Assembly (NCBI RefSeq): GCF_006346335.1
Contig: NZ_VDMC01000002.1
Location: 496,001 to 560,000, forward strand
Direction of reading: 5' to 3'
Source: Aequorivita sinensis
GTDB taxonomy: Bacteria > Bacteroidota > Bacteroidia > Flavobacteriales > Flavobacteriaceae
Length of the DNA: 64,000 nt
Positions 34,734 through 43,832 of the stretch are shown here, piece by piece (the first letter of the stretch is position 1; each line of letters starts with the position of its first letter). Under the pieces are notes generated by a model. It ran no database searches, was not told where the DNA came from, and was given only the letters and a program-made list of their open reading frames with translations. Both the position numbers and the translations under genes were made by a program.

Positions 34734-35414
34734 ATGAAAATTGTAGTATTATCAGGAGCTGGAGTAAGTGCAGAAAGTGGCATAAAAACTTTTAGAGATG
34801 GCAACGGATTATGGGAAAATCACGATATAATGGAAGTAGCCTCACCCGAAGGATTTAAGCGTAATCCTGCCTTAGTACTCGATTTTTACAATCAACGTAG
34901 AAGGCAACTGCAAACGGTAGAACCTAACAGCGCTCATATTGCGTTGGCAGAACTTGAAAAACATCACGATGTAACAATAATCACTCAAAATGTAGACGAT
35001 CTTCATGAACGCGCCGGAAGTACTGATGTTATACATCTACACGGCGAACTTCTTAAAGCAAGAAGCACTGTGGATGAAAATTTAATTTTAGAATGGAAAG
35101 ACGACTTAAACATAGGTGATTGCTGTGATAACAACCACCAACTTCGTCCACATATAGTTTGGTTTGGCGAAATGGTTCCAATGATTGAAGTTGCCTCGGA
35201 GATTATTGAAGATGCCTATGCTATAATTATTGTGGGAACTTCTATGCAAGTATATCCAGCTGCAGGCTTAATACAATATGCTAAAGCTAATGCTCAAGTT
35301 TATTTTATAGACCCCAATCCTTCAATAAACCCAACTAAAAGAATCTCAGTTTATGCCGAAAAAGCCTCTACAGGTGTTCCTAAAGTTGTAGAGAAACTTG
35401 CGAGTATGTCGTAA
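34734..35414 (+). CDS. cobB: Sirtuin, NAD-dependent protein deacylase (SIRT5/CobB-like)
   Basis: A 226-residue sirtuin that removes acyl groups from lysines using NAD. Present: GAGVSAESGIKTFRD (8-22), TQNVDDLHERAG (84-95) and the catalytic His103 in HLHGEL. Tyr52 and Arg55 in FYNQRRRQL match the SIRT5-type pair that binds succinyl or malonyl groups, so desuccinylation is likely. The zinc ribbon is abnormal: the segment 108-140 has only Cys130 and Cys131 (GDCCDNN) where four spaced cysteines are usual. The ATG at 34734 was chosen because the Rossmann strand follows at once. Confidence 0.92.
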   Translation: MKIVVLSGAGVSAESGIKTFRDGNGLWENHDIMEVASPEGFKRNPALVLDFYNQRRRQLQTVEPNSAHIALAELEKHHDVTIITQNVDDLHERAGSTDVIHLHGELLKARSTVDENLILEWKDDLNIGDCCDNNHQLRPHIVWFGEMVPMIEVASEIIEDAYAIIIVGTSMQVYPAAGLIQYAKANAQVYFIDPNPSINPTKRISVYAEKASTGVPKVVEKLASMS

Positions 35415-35582
35415 TATCATAATAAGATTTACTGATTTAATAGATGTTAAATTATTTTTTTTGTATTTTTCAACATAATTCAAACATTCTAACTTTACAG
35501 CTTAAACTCCCTAAATATTCAATAAAAACATACCTCAGAATTATTCTATTTTCATAAATTTCAGAATATAAATCTCTACCCT

Positions 35583-37691
35583 TTGAAACAAAATATAATT
35601 TCCCCACTCCTCTTGGTATGTAATATAAAAAGCATAACATTTTCTCTGTTAGCCCTAGTATTACTATGCACTTCTAATGAAATATTTGGACAATCCAATT
35701 CACGTATTGATAGCTTGAAAACAGCTTTTGAAAATGAAACCAATGATTCTTTAAAAGTTTTGTCGGAAATTAATTTAGCTAAGGGAATTCATAGAATGCA
35801 ACACGACCTAGAGTCGGAATACTTTCACGCTAAAGAAGCAGTAGACCGAGCATTGCGAATAAATGATACGGTTTTATACGCTAGAGCTTTAGACAATCTT
35901 GGATTGTTGTACCGTTATCATCAACGTTACGATCAAGCGCTATCACTTCACACTAGAGCTTTTGAATTAATAAAAGATAAAGATGTAGACCCAATTTTCA
36001 AAATGATAATGGGGAATAACGCAGGTGTTGCTGGCCGTTACAATCACAAAAACGACACAGCATTTCTCTATTATATGCAAGCCTTAAAAATTGCCGAAGA
36101 CGTAGATAACTTAAAAAACATAGCTATTTCTACTAACGGAATTGGCAACACCTTAAGCAATATACCTGGACGAGAAAATGAAGCTTTACCATATTTTGAA
36201 CGGTCTTTAAAAGCACAACAAGAAATAGGCAATGATTTAGGAGTTGCTATGAACTATCTTTCAATTAGCGATTATTATATTGTAAAAGGTGATTTTAAGA
36301 CTGCAAATGAATATTTAAAAAAACTTTTAAAATTAAATCAAGATAGAAATGATGAATTTGGAATAGCTATTACTTATGAGTATATGGGGATTTCTAAGTT
36401 AAAAGAAGGGGAGGATTTAGATAAAGCTGTGACTTATTTTCAAATTTCAGCCGATGGGTACAAGTCACTTAAAAACATCCACAGACAAGCAGAAATTCTT
36501 ACCCACTTAGGGAACACTTATTTAAAAAAAGGTGAATTAAATCGCGCCGAAGACTATTATAAAGAATCCTTACAACTCTCTAAAGGCCTAAATGCCTTAG
36601 CAATGATAAGTACAAATGTTTTAAAACTTTCTGAAGTTTCTGAACAAAAAGGAGATTACAAATCGGCATTATCAAACTTTAAACTCTCTCAAGTTTATAA
36701 GGATAGTATAAATATAAATGAACAAAATGTAAAAATTGAAGCTCTCACACAGGAGTACAATTTAGAAAAAAAGGAAAGTCACATTCAATTTTTAGAAAAG
36801 GATAAAGCTTTACAGCAAGTGCTTTTGAATACTCAGAAAGATGAACTTAAGAGAAGGCAGATTATCACCATCCTTTTAGCGATTGCACTAGGTGCGATAT
36901 TAATTATCTTTTTCATGCAGTATAGAAATTACAGAATAAGAAAAACAGCGAATGAGCGTTTAAATCAAGCTGAAAAAGAAAAAATGGTTACTATTTACGA
37001 ACGAAACTTAGCACAAGCGGAAATTCTTGTAACTAGACTTCAAATTAATCCTCATTTTATATTCAACAGCCTTAACGCTATTACCTATCTTATACAAAGT
37101 GAACAGAACTGTAAAGCAATTGAATACTTAGGAATATTCAGTCATTATACAAGAATGGTACTTGAAACATCAAAACAGCAAGTTATCTCCCTTCAAGAAG
37201 AATTAGAGTTGGCCGAAAACTATCTTAAGCTCGAAGAGAACAGGTTCTCAAATGACTTTAAATATGTTATTTCAGGCATTGAGAACCCAGACCTTGAAGA
37301 TGTCTTAATTCCGCCATTATTAATTCAGCCGTTCTTAGAAAATGCAATTTGGCATGGCCTTTTAGCCAGTCCACGTAAAAAGAAACTATTAAGCATTCAT
37401 ATAGAAATCGATGAAAACCAAACACAAATTATTATTGATGATAATGGCGCTGGAAGAGATAATAAAAATAAAATTAACACCATTAAAAGTCATAATAGTA
37501 TGGGGATGGGAATAATCAAGGAGCGTATTGAACTTTACAATAAAACGAATGAAGGGAAAATTAATTATAAGATTATCGATAAGAAGGACGACGAAGGAAA
37601 GCCTTTAGGTACACGTATCATCCTAGAACTTTACAACACTATGGATTATTTTAGAAATCATCCAAGTAAAATGTCTGTAAGTCATGCTTAA
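35583..37691 (+). CDS. TPR-containing LytS-type sensor histidine kinase
   Basis: A 702-residue kinase. After a signal segment (FSLLALVLLCTSNEIFG) come TPR repeats at about 70-390 (ALDNLGLLYRYHQRYDQALS; AEILTHLGNTYLKKGELNRA), a membrane helix at about 424-444, a coiled linker, and the His_kinase domain with RLQINPHFIFNSLNAI (His491) and PLLIQPFLENAIWHGL, then an HATPase part (IIIDDNGAGRD). Such LytS-like kinases usually pair with LytTR regulators, but none is adjacent. No ATG precedes the signal segment; translation seems to start at TTG 35583, as an in-frame stop lies 60 bases upstream. Confidence 0.88.
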   Translation: MKQNIISPLLLVCNIKSITFSLLALVLLCTSNEIFGQSNSRIDSLKTAFENETNDSLKVLSEINLAKGIHRMQHDLESEYFHAKEAVDRALRINDTVLYARALDNLGLLYRYHQRYDQALSLHTRAFELIKDKDVDPIFKMIMGNNAGVAGRYNHKNDTAFLYYMQALKIAEDVDNLKNIAISTNGIGNTLSNIPGRENEALPYFERSLKAQQEIGNDLGVAMNYLSISDYYIVKGDFKTANEYLKKLLKLNQDRNDEFGIAITYEYMGISKLKEGEDLDKAVTYFQISADGYKSLKNIHRQAEILTHLGNTYLKKGELNRAEDYYKESLQLSKGLNALAMISTNVLKLSEVSEQKGDYKSALSNFKLSQVYKDSININEQNVKIEALTQEYNLEKKESHIQFLEKDKALQQVLLNTQKDELKRRQIITILLAIALGAILIIFFMQYRNYRIRKTANERLNQAEKEKMVTIYERNLAQAEILVTRLQINPHFIFNSLNAITYLIQSEQNCKAIEYLGIFSHYTRMVLETSKQQVISLQEELELAENYLKLEENRFSNDFKYVISGIENPDLEDVLIPPLLIQPFLENAIWHGLLASPRKKKLLSIHIEIDENQTQIIIDDNGAGRDNKNKINTIKSHNSMGMGIIKERIELYNKTNEGKINYKIIDKKDDEGKPLGTRIILELYNTMDYFRNHPSKMSVSHA

Positions 37692-37717
37692 GTCTTAAGG
37701 TTTAAATAAATTCGCTC

Positions 37718-38269
37718 GTGCTATCAAATATTTTAAAGCTTAAACTATCAGAAATTGACACTAGTCGAAATAAGAGAGAAGAAATTGCAGATTGGATAAT
37801 TAATAACCCAAGGTATTTACCACAAACGCTTAATACATACTTTTCTTCTAATAATTCGCTATTGGTTAAGACGGCTTTCGTATTGGAAATTATATGTGAA
37901 AGGGAATTAAGCCTTTTCAGTGAATATCAAAATATTTTTTTTAAAGAGTTACCCAAAATAACAAACAGTTCTGCCTTAAGAGCGAGTGCAAAAATATGTG
38001 AGATACTCTGTAAAGAGCATTATTTACATCATTCTTCTATTTCTTTAAATATTGATGAGCAAAAAATAATGACCGAATGCTGTTTTAATTGGCTTATTAC
38101 AGAACAGAAAGTAGCTTGTCAAGTACCTGCCATGACGTGTCTCGCTTTATTAGGAATGGAAAGCAATTGGATACACGAAGAATTGAAACAAATTTTAATA
38201 AAAAACATCCCAAATAAAAGCGCAGGGTATAAAGCACGAGCTAGAAAGGTTTTAAAAGAAATTACTTAG
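37718..38269 (+). CDS. Small all-helical protein, HEAT-like, function unknown
   Basis: A 183-residue protein predicted to be all alpha-helical, with repeated helix pairs (NSLLVKTAFVLEIICERELS, NSSALRASAKICEILCKEH, VACQVPAMTCLALLGMES) that resemble HEAT repeats. Homologues in Flavobacteriia are sometimes labelled adenylosuccinate lyase, apparently from a neighbouring purB elsewhere; no lyase signature is present. The start is a GTG at 37718, the first start codon after an in-frame stop at 37703. It follows the kinase by 26 bases and may share its transcript. Confidence 0.6.
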   Translation: MLSNILKLKLSEIDTSRNKREEIADWIINNPRYLPQTLNTYFSSNNSLLVKTAFVLEIICERELSLFSEYQNIFFKELPKITNSSALRASAKICEILCKEHYLHHSSISLNIDEQKIMTECCFNWLITEQKVACQVPAMTCLALLGMESNWIHEELKQILIKNIPNKSAGYKARARKVLKEIT

Positions 38270-38308
38270 ATTATTAGCGTTAAAATAAAGCTAAACCCCT
38301 CTAAAACA

Positions 38309-38339
38309 TTGATTTCAGCATAATAGTTTCTTATTTTTG
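38309..38339 (+). promoter_or_regulatory. Promoter of dps (TTG-N20-TATTTTTG)
   Basis: TTG at 38309-38311, a 20-base spacer and TATTTTTG at 38332-38339, a full Bacteroidetes consensus. The start codon is 23 bases downstream. Confidence 0.65.
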
Positions 38340-38362
38340 AGGAAACCTTAAAACAAAAAAAT

Positions 38363-38854
38363 ATGAGCTATTTAAATCTAGATAAAAAGAAAACTGCAAC
38401 AATTGCAAAAGAACTTAATGTCCTTTTAGCAGACTACCATTTATACTATCAAAAACTACGTAATTTCCATTGGAATATCGTTGGAAGTAATTTTTTCGAA
38501 CTTCACGTAAAGTTTGAAGAAATGTATGACGATGCTAAGTTAAAAGTAGATGAAATTGCAGAAAGAATTTTAACCCTTCGTTTCCAACCTACAAGTAATC
38601 TTTCAGATTATATTAAAATGAGTAACCTAGAAGAATCTTCAGAAAACACTAAAGATGTTGAAATGGTGAAAATTCTACTTGACGATCATGGGAAACTTCT
38701 AAAGCAGATGCGTAAGGTGGTTGAGAAAGCTAGCGGCGCTGATGATGAAGGAACAATCGATATGGTTGGAGGTTTTATAGGCCACATAGAAAAAATTAGC
38801 TGGATGCTAGATGCTTGGTTGATGAAAGCAACCGATAATCATCCAGAAGCTTAA
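38363..38854 (+). CDS. dps: Dps family ferritin-like DNA-protection protein
   Basis: Dps forms a 12-subunit shell that oxidises and stores iron and protects DNA under starvation or oxidative stress. The 163-residue protein has the inter-subunit ferroxidase residues in RNFHWNIVGSNFFELHVKFE (His, Asp/Glu positions) and MYDDAKLKVDEIAERIL, and a four-helix-bundle length. The short N-terminus (MSYLNLDKKKTATIAKE) is mildly basic, so DNA binding through it may be weak. It is monocistronic, with a consensus promoter and a strong terminator. Confidence 0.93.
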   Translation: MSYLNLDKKKTATIAKELNVLLADYHLYYQKLRNFHWNIVGSNFFELHVKFEEMYDDAKLKVDEIAERILTLRFQPTSNLSDYIKMSNLEESSENTKDVEMVKILLDDHGKLLKQMRKVVEKASGADDEGTIDMVGGFIGHIEKISWMLDAWLMKATDNHPEA

Positions 38855-38879
38855 TAAGTACTTAAGTTATAAGTTTAGC

Positions 38880-38920
38880 AACCGTGTTAGAAAAAAGATA
38901 TTTTTAACACGGTTTTTTTA
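38880..38920 (+). terminator. Rho-independent terminator of dps
   Basis: Arms AACCGTGTTA and TAACACGGTT around a 15-base loop, followed by a run of T residues up to 38919. Confidence 0.9.
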
Positions 38921-39035
38921 TTAGATTCATATAAATATGCTTAATAACTTTATTAAATCAATATTTAAATTTGATACCTTTATGTTTTAAAATTAATTAA
39001 CTTTCTTTTCTAAACCTGAAATTTAATAAGCAAAA

Positions 39036-40655
39036 ATGATGAATGGAATATTAGAGTTTTTGTCGAACATCCCTTGGTGGGCTTGGATACTTATAGTTTT
39101 ATCAATAATCGCCATACGTGATGTTTTCTTTAATAAACGTCACACTATCAGTCACAACTTTCCTATAGTTGGTCATATTCGTTACATGCTCGAAAGTATT
39201 GGCCCTGAATTAAGGCAATATATAGTTGCCAACAACAGAGAAGAACTTCCATTTAATAGAATTGAAAGAGGTTGGATTTATGCTTCGGCAAAAAATCAAA
39301 ATAACTACGAAGGTTTTGGTACAGACCGTGATATTTACGAGCCAAACTATATTTTTATAAATAATGCATTATTACCTTATAAGGTTGAAAAAGATAATCC
39401 GAATTACAAAAACCCATATTTTTTACCTTGTGCTAAGGTTATGGGAGCCTATAATAAACGTCGCAGACCTTACCGCCCTACGTCAATTATAAATGTTTCT
39501 GCAATGAGTTTTGGCTCTTTATCGGCACGTGCTGTAGAATCATTAAACAGAGGTTGTGCGCTATCCTATGCGTATCACAATACAGGTGAAGGTGGATTGT
39601 CGCCTTATCATAAAACCGGTGCCGATGTAGTGTTTCATTTCGGAACAGGATATTTTGGAGTTCGAGATGATGATGGCAATTTCTCGATGGAGAAAATGGT
39701 TAAAATGGTAAATGAAAATCCACAGGTTCGAGCTATAGAAGTAAAACTTTCTCAGGGTGCAAAACCAGGGAAAGGTGGGGTTCTTCCGGGAGCTAAAATC
39801 ACAGAAGAACTTGCTGAAATAAGACACGTTCCTATTGGAAAAGATGTACTGTCTCCTCCTACACATTCAGCTTTTAAAGGTGTAAAAGGTTTAGTTGATT
39901 TTGTTGAAGATATTGCTCAAGAAACTGGCTTACCTGTTGGAATTAAATCGGCTGTTGGTAGATTAAACGAATGGGAAGAGTTGGCTAAAATAATGAAGGA
40001 AACAGGTAAAGGTCCAGACTTTATTACAATTGATGGTGGTGAAGGTGGAACAGGTGCAGCACCTCCTAGCTTTGCAGACCACGTTTCGCTTCCTTGGCTT
40101 TTTGGTTTTGCTGAAGTTTATAAGATTTTTAAAAAACACGACTTATGTGATAGAGTAGTTTTTATTGGCAGCGGTAAACTAGGTTTTCCTGCAAAGGCTG
40201 CTATGGCTTTCTCGATGGGTGCAGACCTGATAAACGTTGCTCGTGAAGCTATGATGAGCGTTGGATGTATTCAAGCACAGTTATGCCACACCAATACATG
40301 CCCTACAGGGGTTGCAACACAAAATAAATGGTTACAACGCGGTATAAATATTGAAGATAAATCGGTTAGAGCGCATTTCTATTTTAAAAACTTTAGAAAA
40401 GAACTTTTAGAAATGACTCACGCCTGTGGATATGAGCATCCTGCACAATTTACAATGGACGATGTAGATCTTACCGTTGGAGATAAGAACCTTATTAAAA
40501 CCCTAGCTCAATCGTTTATGTATCACAAAGTACCGGTGCCTTTTGAAAGCATGAAAGCGCTTGCACATTGTCCCTACCTAGGAGGAAATTTTCACGAAAA
40601 AGAAGCTAAAAAGGAAGTTAAGGAGATGAAGAAACTGAATAAAGTTCGCTACTAA
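39036..40655 (+). CDS. Membrane-anchored FMN-binding glutamate synthase-like protein
   Basis: A 539-residue protein with an N-terminal membrane helix (NIPWWAWILIVLSIIAI) and the glutamate-synthase central FMN barrel: INVSAMSFGSLSARAV, KPGKGGVLPGAKI, ITIDGGEGGTGAAPPSFADH, and IGSGKLGFPAKAAMAFSMGA. A 3Fe-4S cluster motif is seen as CIQAQLCHTNTCPTG. There is no amidotransferase domain, so it is not a complete GOGAT; related lone GltB-like proteins have no settled reaction. Two ATGs stand in tandem at 39036 and 39039. It is alone, convergent with menE. Confidence 0.88.
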   Translation: MMNGILEFLSNIPWWAWILIVLSIIAIRDVFFNKRHTISHNFPIVGHIRYMLESIGPELRQYIVANNREELPFNRIERGWIYASAKNQNNYEGFGTDRDIYEPNYIFINNALLPYKVEKDNPNYKNPYFLPCAKVMGAYNKRRRPYRPTSIINVSAMSFGSLSARAVESLNRGCALSYAYHNTGEGGLSPYHKTGADVVFHFGTGYFGVRDDDGNFSMEKMVKMVNENPQVRAIEVKLSQGAKPGKGGVLPGAKITEELAEIRHVPIGKDVLSPPTHSAFKGVKGLVDFVEDIAQETGLPVGIKSAVGRLNEWEELAKIMKETGKGPDFITIDGGEGGTGAAPPSFADHVSLPWLFGFAEVYKIFKKHDLCDRVVFIGSGKLGFPAKAAMAFSMGADLINVAREAMMSVGCIQAQLCHTNTCPTGVATQNKWLQRGINIEDKSVRAHFYFKNFRKELLEMTHACGYEHPAQFTMDDVDLTVGDKNLIKTLAQSFMYHKVPVPFESMKALAHCPYLGGNFHEKEAKKEVKEMKKLNKVRY

Positions 40656-40679
40656 AAATTATGAAAACTCTTGGTTAGC

Positions 40680-41747
40680 TTAACCCTTGTTTAAAGTCTG
40701 TATAACCTCAACTCTCTTAATTTTTGAAGTTTCAGTATAAATAAACTGTGGAACGGTATAAACCTTTTTAGGCTTTTCGTATGCAGAAAGCGATGTAAAA
40801 GCTTCTGAAAAGTCCTTAAGTTCTAAAGTGTTTTCTGCTTCAACAATCATAATTACTCGCTCCCCTAATGCCTCATCTTTTTCTGAAGCGATAAAAAATG
40901 GGGTGTCTATATGAAGTGATAATTTTTCTTCAACTTCTTCAGGATGAACTTTAACACCTCCCGAATTAATAACGTTGTCTTTTCTTCCTAGGAAAATAAA
41001 TGATGTTGGTGATATTAAGTTTACTACATCATTGGTTACAACTACTTCTTCTGAAATTTTTGGAGCTGATATTCGCAAACACCCTTCCGAAGTCTGAGAA
41101 AACTTTACTGTAGGAAGCGCATTAAAAGCCTTAGACTTATCAATTCCGTTTAAAGCTCGGATTGCAATATGACTGATGGTTTCTGTCATCCCATACGTTG
41201 AAAAAGCTAGTGTATCTTGAAGTTGTAATTCTTTTTCTAGTTCTACTGAAACAGCTCCCCCACCTATAATTAACTTCTTCACTTTATACAAATCTTTCAA
41301 TGAATGAAAAACTTGATAAGGCACCATAGCTGTAAAATCGAAGTCTATTTCTAAATTTTCCAAAGGGCTCTTAACAGGGGCTCTGGTATATAAATCCCAG
41401 CCTGCAATCATTCCACGGACAAGCATCATTTTTCCTGCAATATATGCTGCTGGAAGACACAATAACGCTTTACAGTATTCTTTTAAGTCGAAGTAATTTA
41501 CAGTTGCAGTGGCACTGTTAAAAACATGGTCTTTCTGAAGTTTAATAACTTTAGGAGTACCTGTAGACCCAGAAGTTTTAACAGTAATAAAATCTTTTTC
41601 ATCTAGCCATTCTAAAATAAAATTCCCAATTGCTACTTCGTATTCTTCCTTGCTATTGAGTAAAAATTCGGCGTGCTTCTTCAAACCTTCTTCAGCAGAA
41701 AAAGCTTCTCCATTTAATCTAAAATTTGGATGTAGCAAACGTTTCAC
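40680..41747 (-). CDS. menE: o-Succinylbenzoate-CoA ligase (short form)
   Basis: MenE activates o-succinylbenzoate as an acyl-adenylate and transfers it to CoA in menaquinone synthesis. The AMP-binding motif TSGSTGTPKVIKLQ (about 59-72), AFSTYGMTETISHIA and FIFLGRKDNVINSGGVKVHP are clear, and the last 90 residues are the mobile C-terminal domain ending with a Lys in TSKIKRVEV. At 355 residues it is about 100 shorter than Bacillus MenE, mainly at the N-terminus; short forms are normal in Bacteroidetes. It overlaps the CPBP gene by one base. Confidence 0.9.
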   Translation of the reverse strand: MKRLLHPNFRLNGEAFSAEEGLKKHAEFLLNSKEEYEVAIGNFILEWLDEKDFITVKTSGSTGTPKVIKLQKDHVFNSATATVNYFDLKEYCKALLCLPAAYIAGKMMLVRGMIAGWDLYTRAPVKSPLENLEIDFDFTAMVPYQVFHSLKDLYKVKKLIIGGGAVSVELEKELQLQDTLAFSTYGMTETISHIAIRALNGIDKSKAFNALPTVKFSQTSEGCLRISAPKISEEVVVTNDVVNLISPTSFIFLGRKDNVINSGGVKVHPEEVEEKLSLHIDTPFFIASEKDEALGERVIMIVEAENTLELKDFSEAFTSLSAYEKPKKVYTVPQFIYTETSKIKRVEVIQTLNKG

Positions 41748-42718
41748 TAATCTATGTAAGTTGAATTAGATTCATTTTCTTCAATTACAACTATTGGCTC
41801 TTCAACTCTACCAAATAATTTTCCGCTCCAATCTGTCCATTTATAGCGCCACGCCATTAAAAGCAGGAAAATTGGGTAAATAATCAGTACCGGGGCAACT
41901 ACATCAAAACCAGCAGAAGGGTCGGAAACATCTTTAAAAATTGAGTTTGTTTGAAATACCGTCCAATCTGCAGTTACTAGTAGCGCTGTAATTAAGTTGT
42001 TCCCTGCGTGAAATCCGAGGGCAAGCTCCATTCCTTCATCCATTAAGGTCATAATTCCTAGGAAAAACCCTGTCCCGATATAATATATCATTATAACATT
42101 CCCTAGTTTGTCAACCTCTGGATTTGCTAGGTGCAGCGCACCAAATATTACAGATGTTACAACCAAAGGAATCCATTTATTTTTAACAATAACACCGATT
42201 CCCTGCATTAAATAACCTCGAAAGAGATATTCTTCAAAACTTGTTTGTAAGGGTATCATTACCACTGCTATTAATGCTAAAATTAAGAATGGCACCAATT
42301 CAAATTGAAGTACATAATCTTCTGGATTGCTGTTGTAATCTAACAATGTAACTACCAAAGTCGTTATTGTAATTAGCCCAAAACCAAAGAAAACTCTTCC
42401 CCAGTCGGTTTTTTTACGCGAAGTTGTTAAGGTTACAAAAGGTTGTTTATGTAGGTATTTCACCACCAAAATAATTGCCGCTAAGCCTACAGCAAAACTT
42501 AACAACATCAGGAAAAAGGTTAAGTTCGAATCTAATACCGTCATCAAAACCCCAGGATCTTGTACCGATTCTATATCTCCACCTTCAGTCATTACCTTCA
42601 GCATTACAGCAACCAAAAATGGAATTGAACCTAATTGACTTGCTATGAAAATAATTAGAAATCCTACTAAATAACGCCACCAGTCGTGAAGAAAATTAAA
42701 AGCTTGTTTTATGTACAT
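41747..42718 (-). CDS. CPBP family intramembrane metalloprotease
   Basis: A 323-residue membrane protein with about eight hydrophobic segments. The CAAX/CPBP motifs are complete: SFEEYLFRGYLMQ (Glu162, Glu163, Arg167), VIFGALHLAN (His) and LGFHAGNNLITALL (His, Asn). Members act as Rce1-like intramembrane proteases; the substrate is unknown. The charged C-terminal tail (VEEPIVVIEENESNSTYID) is cytoplasmic. It lies inside the menaquinone operon, overlapping menE by one base, which suggests co-expression though no menaquinone step needs a protease. Confidence 0.9.
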   Translation of the reverse strand: MYIKQAFNFLHDWWRYLVGFLIIFIASQLGSIPFLVAVMLKVMTEGGDIESVQDPGVLMTVLDSNLTFFLMLLSFAVGLAAIILVVKYLHKQPFVTLTTSRKKTDWGRVFFGFGLITITTLVVTLLDYNSNPEDYVLQFELVPFLILALIAVVMIPLQTSFEEYLFRGYLMQGIGVIVKNKWIPLVVTSVIFGALHLANPEVDKLGNVIMIYYIGTGFFLGIMTLMDEGMELALGFHAGNNLITALLVTADWTVFQTNSIFKDVSDPSAGFDVVAPVLIIYPIFLLLMAWRYKWTDWSGKLFGRVEEPIVVIEENESNSTYID

Positions 42719-42756
42719 TTTATAAAAGTTTGATTTTTATGAAAGTGATTTGATTG

Positions 42757-43794
42757 TTAAAACTTAAAATTCCATTCTGCTTCTGCATCGTAATGCAAAG
42801 CTCCATCTGCAACGTTAAGAGGGCTGTCTATGTTATTTGTATACAAACTACCTGTACCTAGACCTTGAGGTAATTTACTGTTTTTTGTAAAAGTGTATTG
42901 TGAAATTGTATTTAAACCTATATTACTTTCTAAGGCAGAGGTAATCCACCAACCTGCATTGTATTTTTCAGCTAATTTAATCCAAGTATCACTTCCCTGA
43001 ATCCCACCAATTAATGAAGGTTTTAGGATAATGTATTGCGGTTTTATAGTGTCAAGAAGCTTCTGTTTCTCTTCTTCTAAAAACACCCCTATTAACTCTT
43101 CATCTAAAGCAATAGAAAGCGGTGTATCTTCACAAAGACGCGCCATTTCTTGCCATTGTCCTTGTTTGATTGGTTGTTCGATAGAATGTAATTTTAAATC
43201 TGATAATACCTTCAACTTTTCTAAAGCTTCCTTAGGGGAAAATGCACCATTTGCATCTACCCTGAGTTCAACTTCTTGTGGTGAAAACTCTTTTCTTATG
43301 GATTTTAAAAGTTCTATTTCAGTTTTAAAGTCGATAGCTCCAATTTTCATTTTGATGCAAGTGAAGCCTTGCTTTAGTTTTTCTGAAATTTGTTCTTTCA
43401 TAAAGCTTTTGTCCCCCATCCAAACCAAGCCATTAATGGGAATAGCTTCTTCTCCACGCGTAAATGCAGAAGGATAGATTTCAAAAGGGTTTTTGGAGTT
43501 TAAAGATTGGATAGCAGCTTCAACCCCAAACTGAATAGATGGAAACTCTGTTAAAGCTTCGTAGAGATTATCTTTTCCTAAATCAATATTATCGCAAACC
43601 CATTGAAGTTTCTCTTCGTAATCTGGGCGGTCGTCAATACTTAAACCTCTTAAGATACCACACTCCCCTACTCCAAAACTGTTTTCAGTTTTCAGGATAA
43701 TGAAAAAAGTTTCTTTAGTATTTAAAACGCCTCGAGAGGTTCCACTCGGGCGTTTAAAGTTTAGAATATGTTTTTTGAAATGTGCTTTAATCAT
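42757..43794 (-). CDS. menC: o-Succinylbenzoate synthase
   Basis: MenC, an enolase-superfamily enzyme, dehydrates SHCHC to o-succinylbenzoate in menaquinone synthesis. The 345-residue protein has the capping domain (SFGVGECGILRGL near 35-47) and barrel residues: FTCIKMKIGA (KxK acid/base), ELRVDANGAF (metal Asp), LHSIEQPI (metal Glu), SIALDEELIG (metal Asp) and QYIILKPSLIGG (catalytic Lys). All are intact. It lies between the UPF0173 gene (38-base gap) and the CPBP gene (38-base gap) in the men operon. Confidence 0.93.
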   Translation of the reverse strand: MIKAHFKKHILNFKRPSGTSRGVLNTKETFFIILKTENSFGVGECGILRGLSIDDRPDYEEKLQWVCDNIDLGKDNLYEALTEFPSIQFGVEAAIQSLNSKNPFEIYPSAFTRGEEAIPINGLVWMGDKSFMKEQISEKLKQGFTCIKMKIGAIDFKTEIELLKSIRKEFSPQEVELRVDANGAFSPKEALEKLKVLSDLKLHSIEQPIKQGQWQEMARLCEDTPLSIALDEELIGVFLEEEKQKLLDTIKPQYIILKPSLIGGIQGSDTWIKLAEKYNAGWWITSALESNIGLNTISQYTFTKNSKLPQGLGTGSLYTNNIDSPLNVADGALHYDAEAEWNFKF

Positions 43795-43832
43795 TAAACA
43801 ACCCCTTGCCTATGCTTAGGGAAAAGTTAAAA

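Noticed and set aside
37718-38269. Adenylosuccinate lyase
   Set aside because: No fumarase/aspartase signature and far too short; only helical HEAT-like repeats are seen.
39036-40655. Complete glutamate synthase large subunit
   Set aside because: The amidotransferase domain and the C-terminal GXGXG helix domain are missing, and a membrane anchor is present instead.
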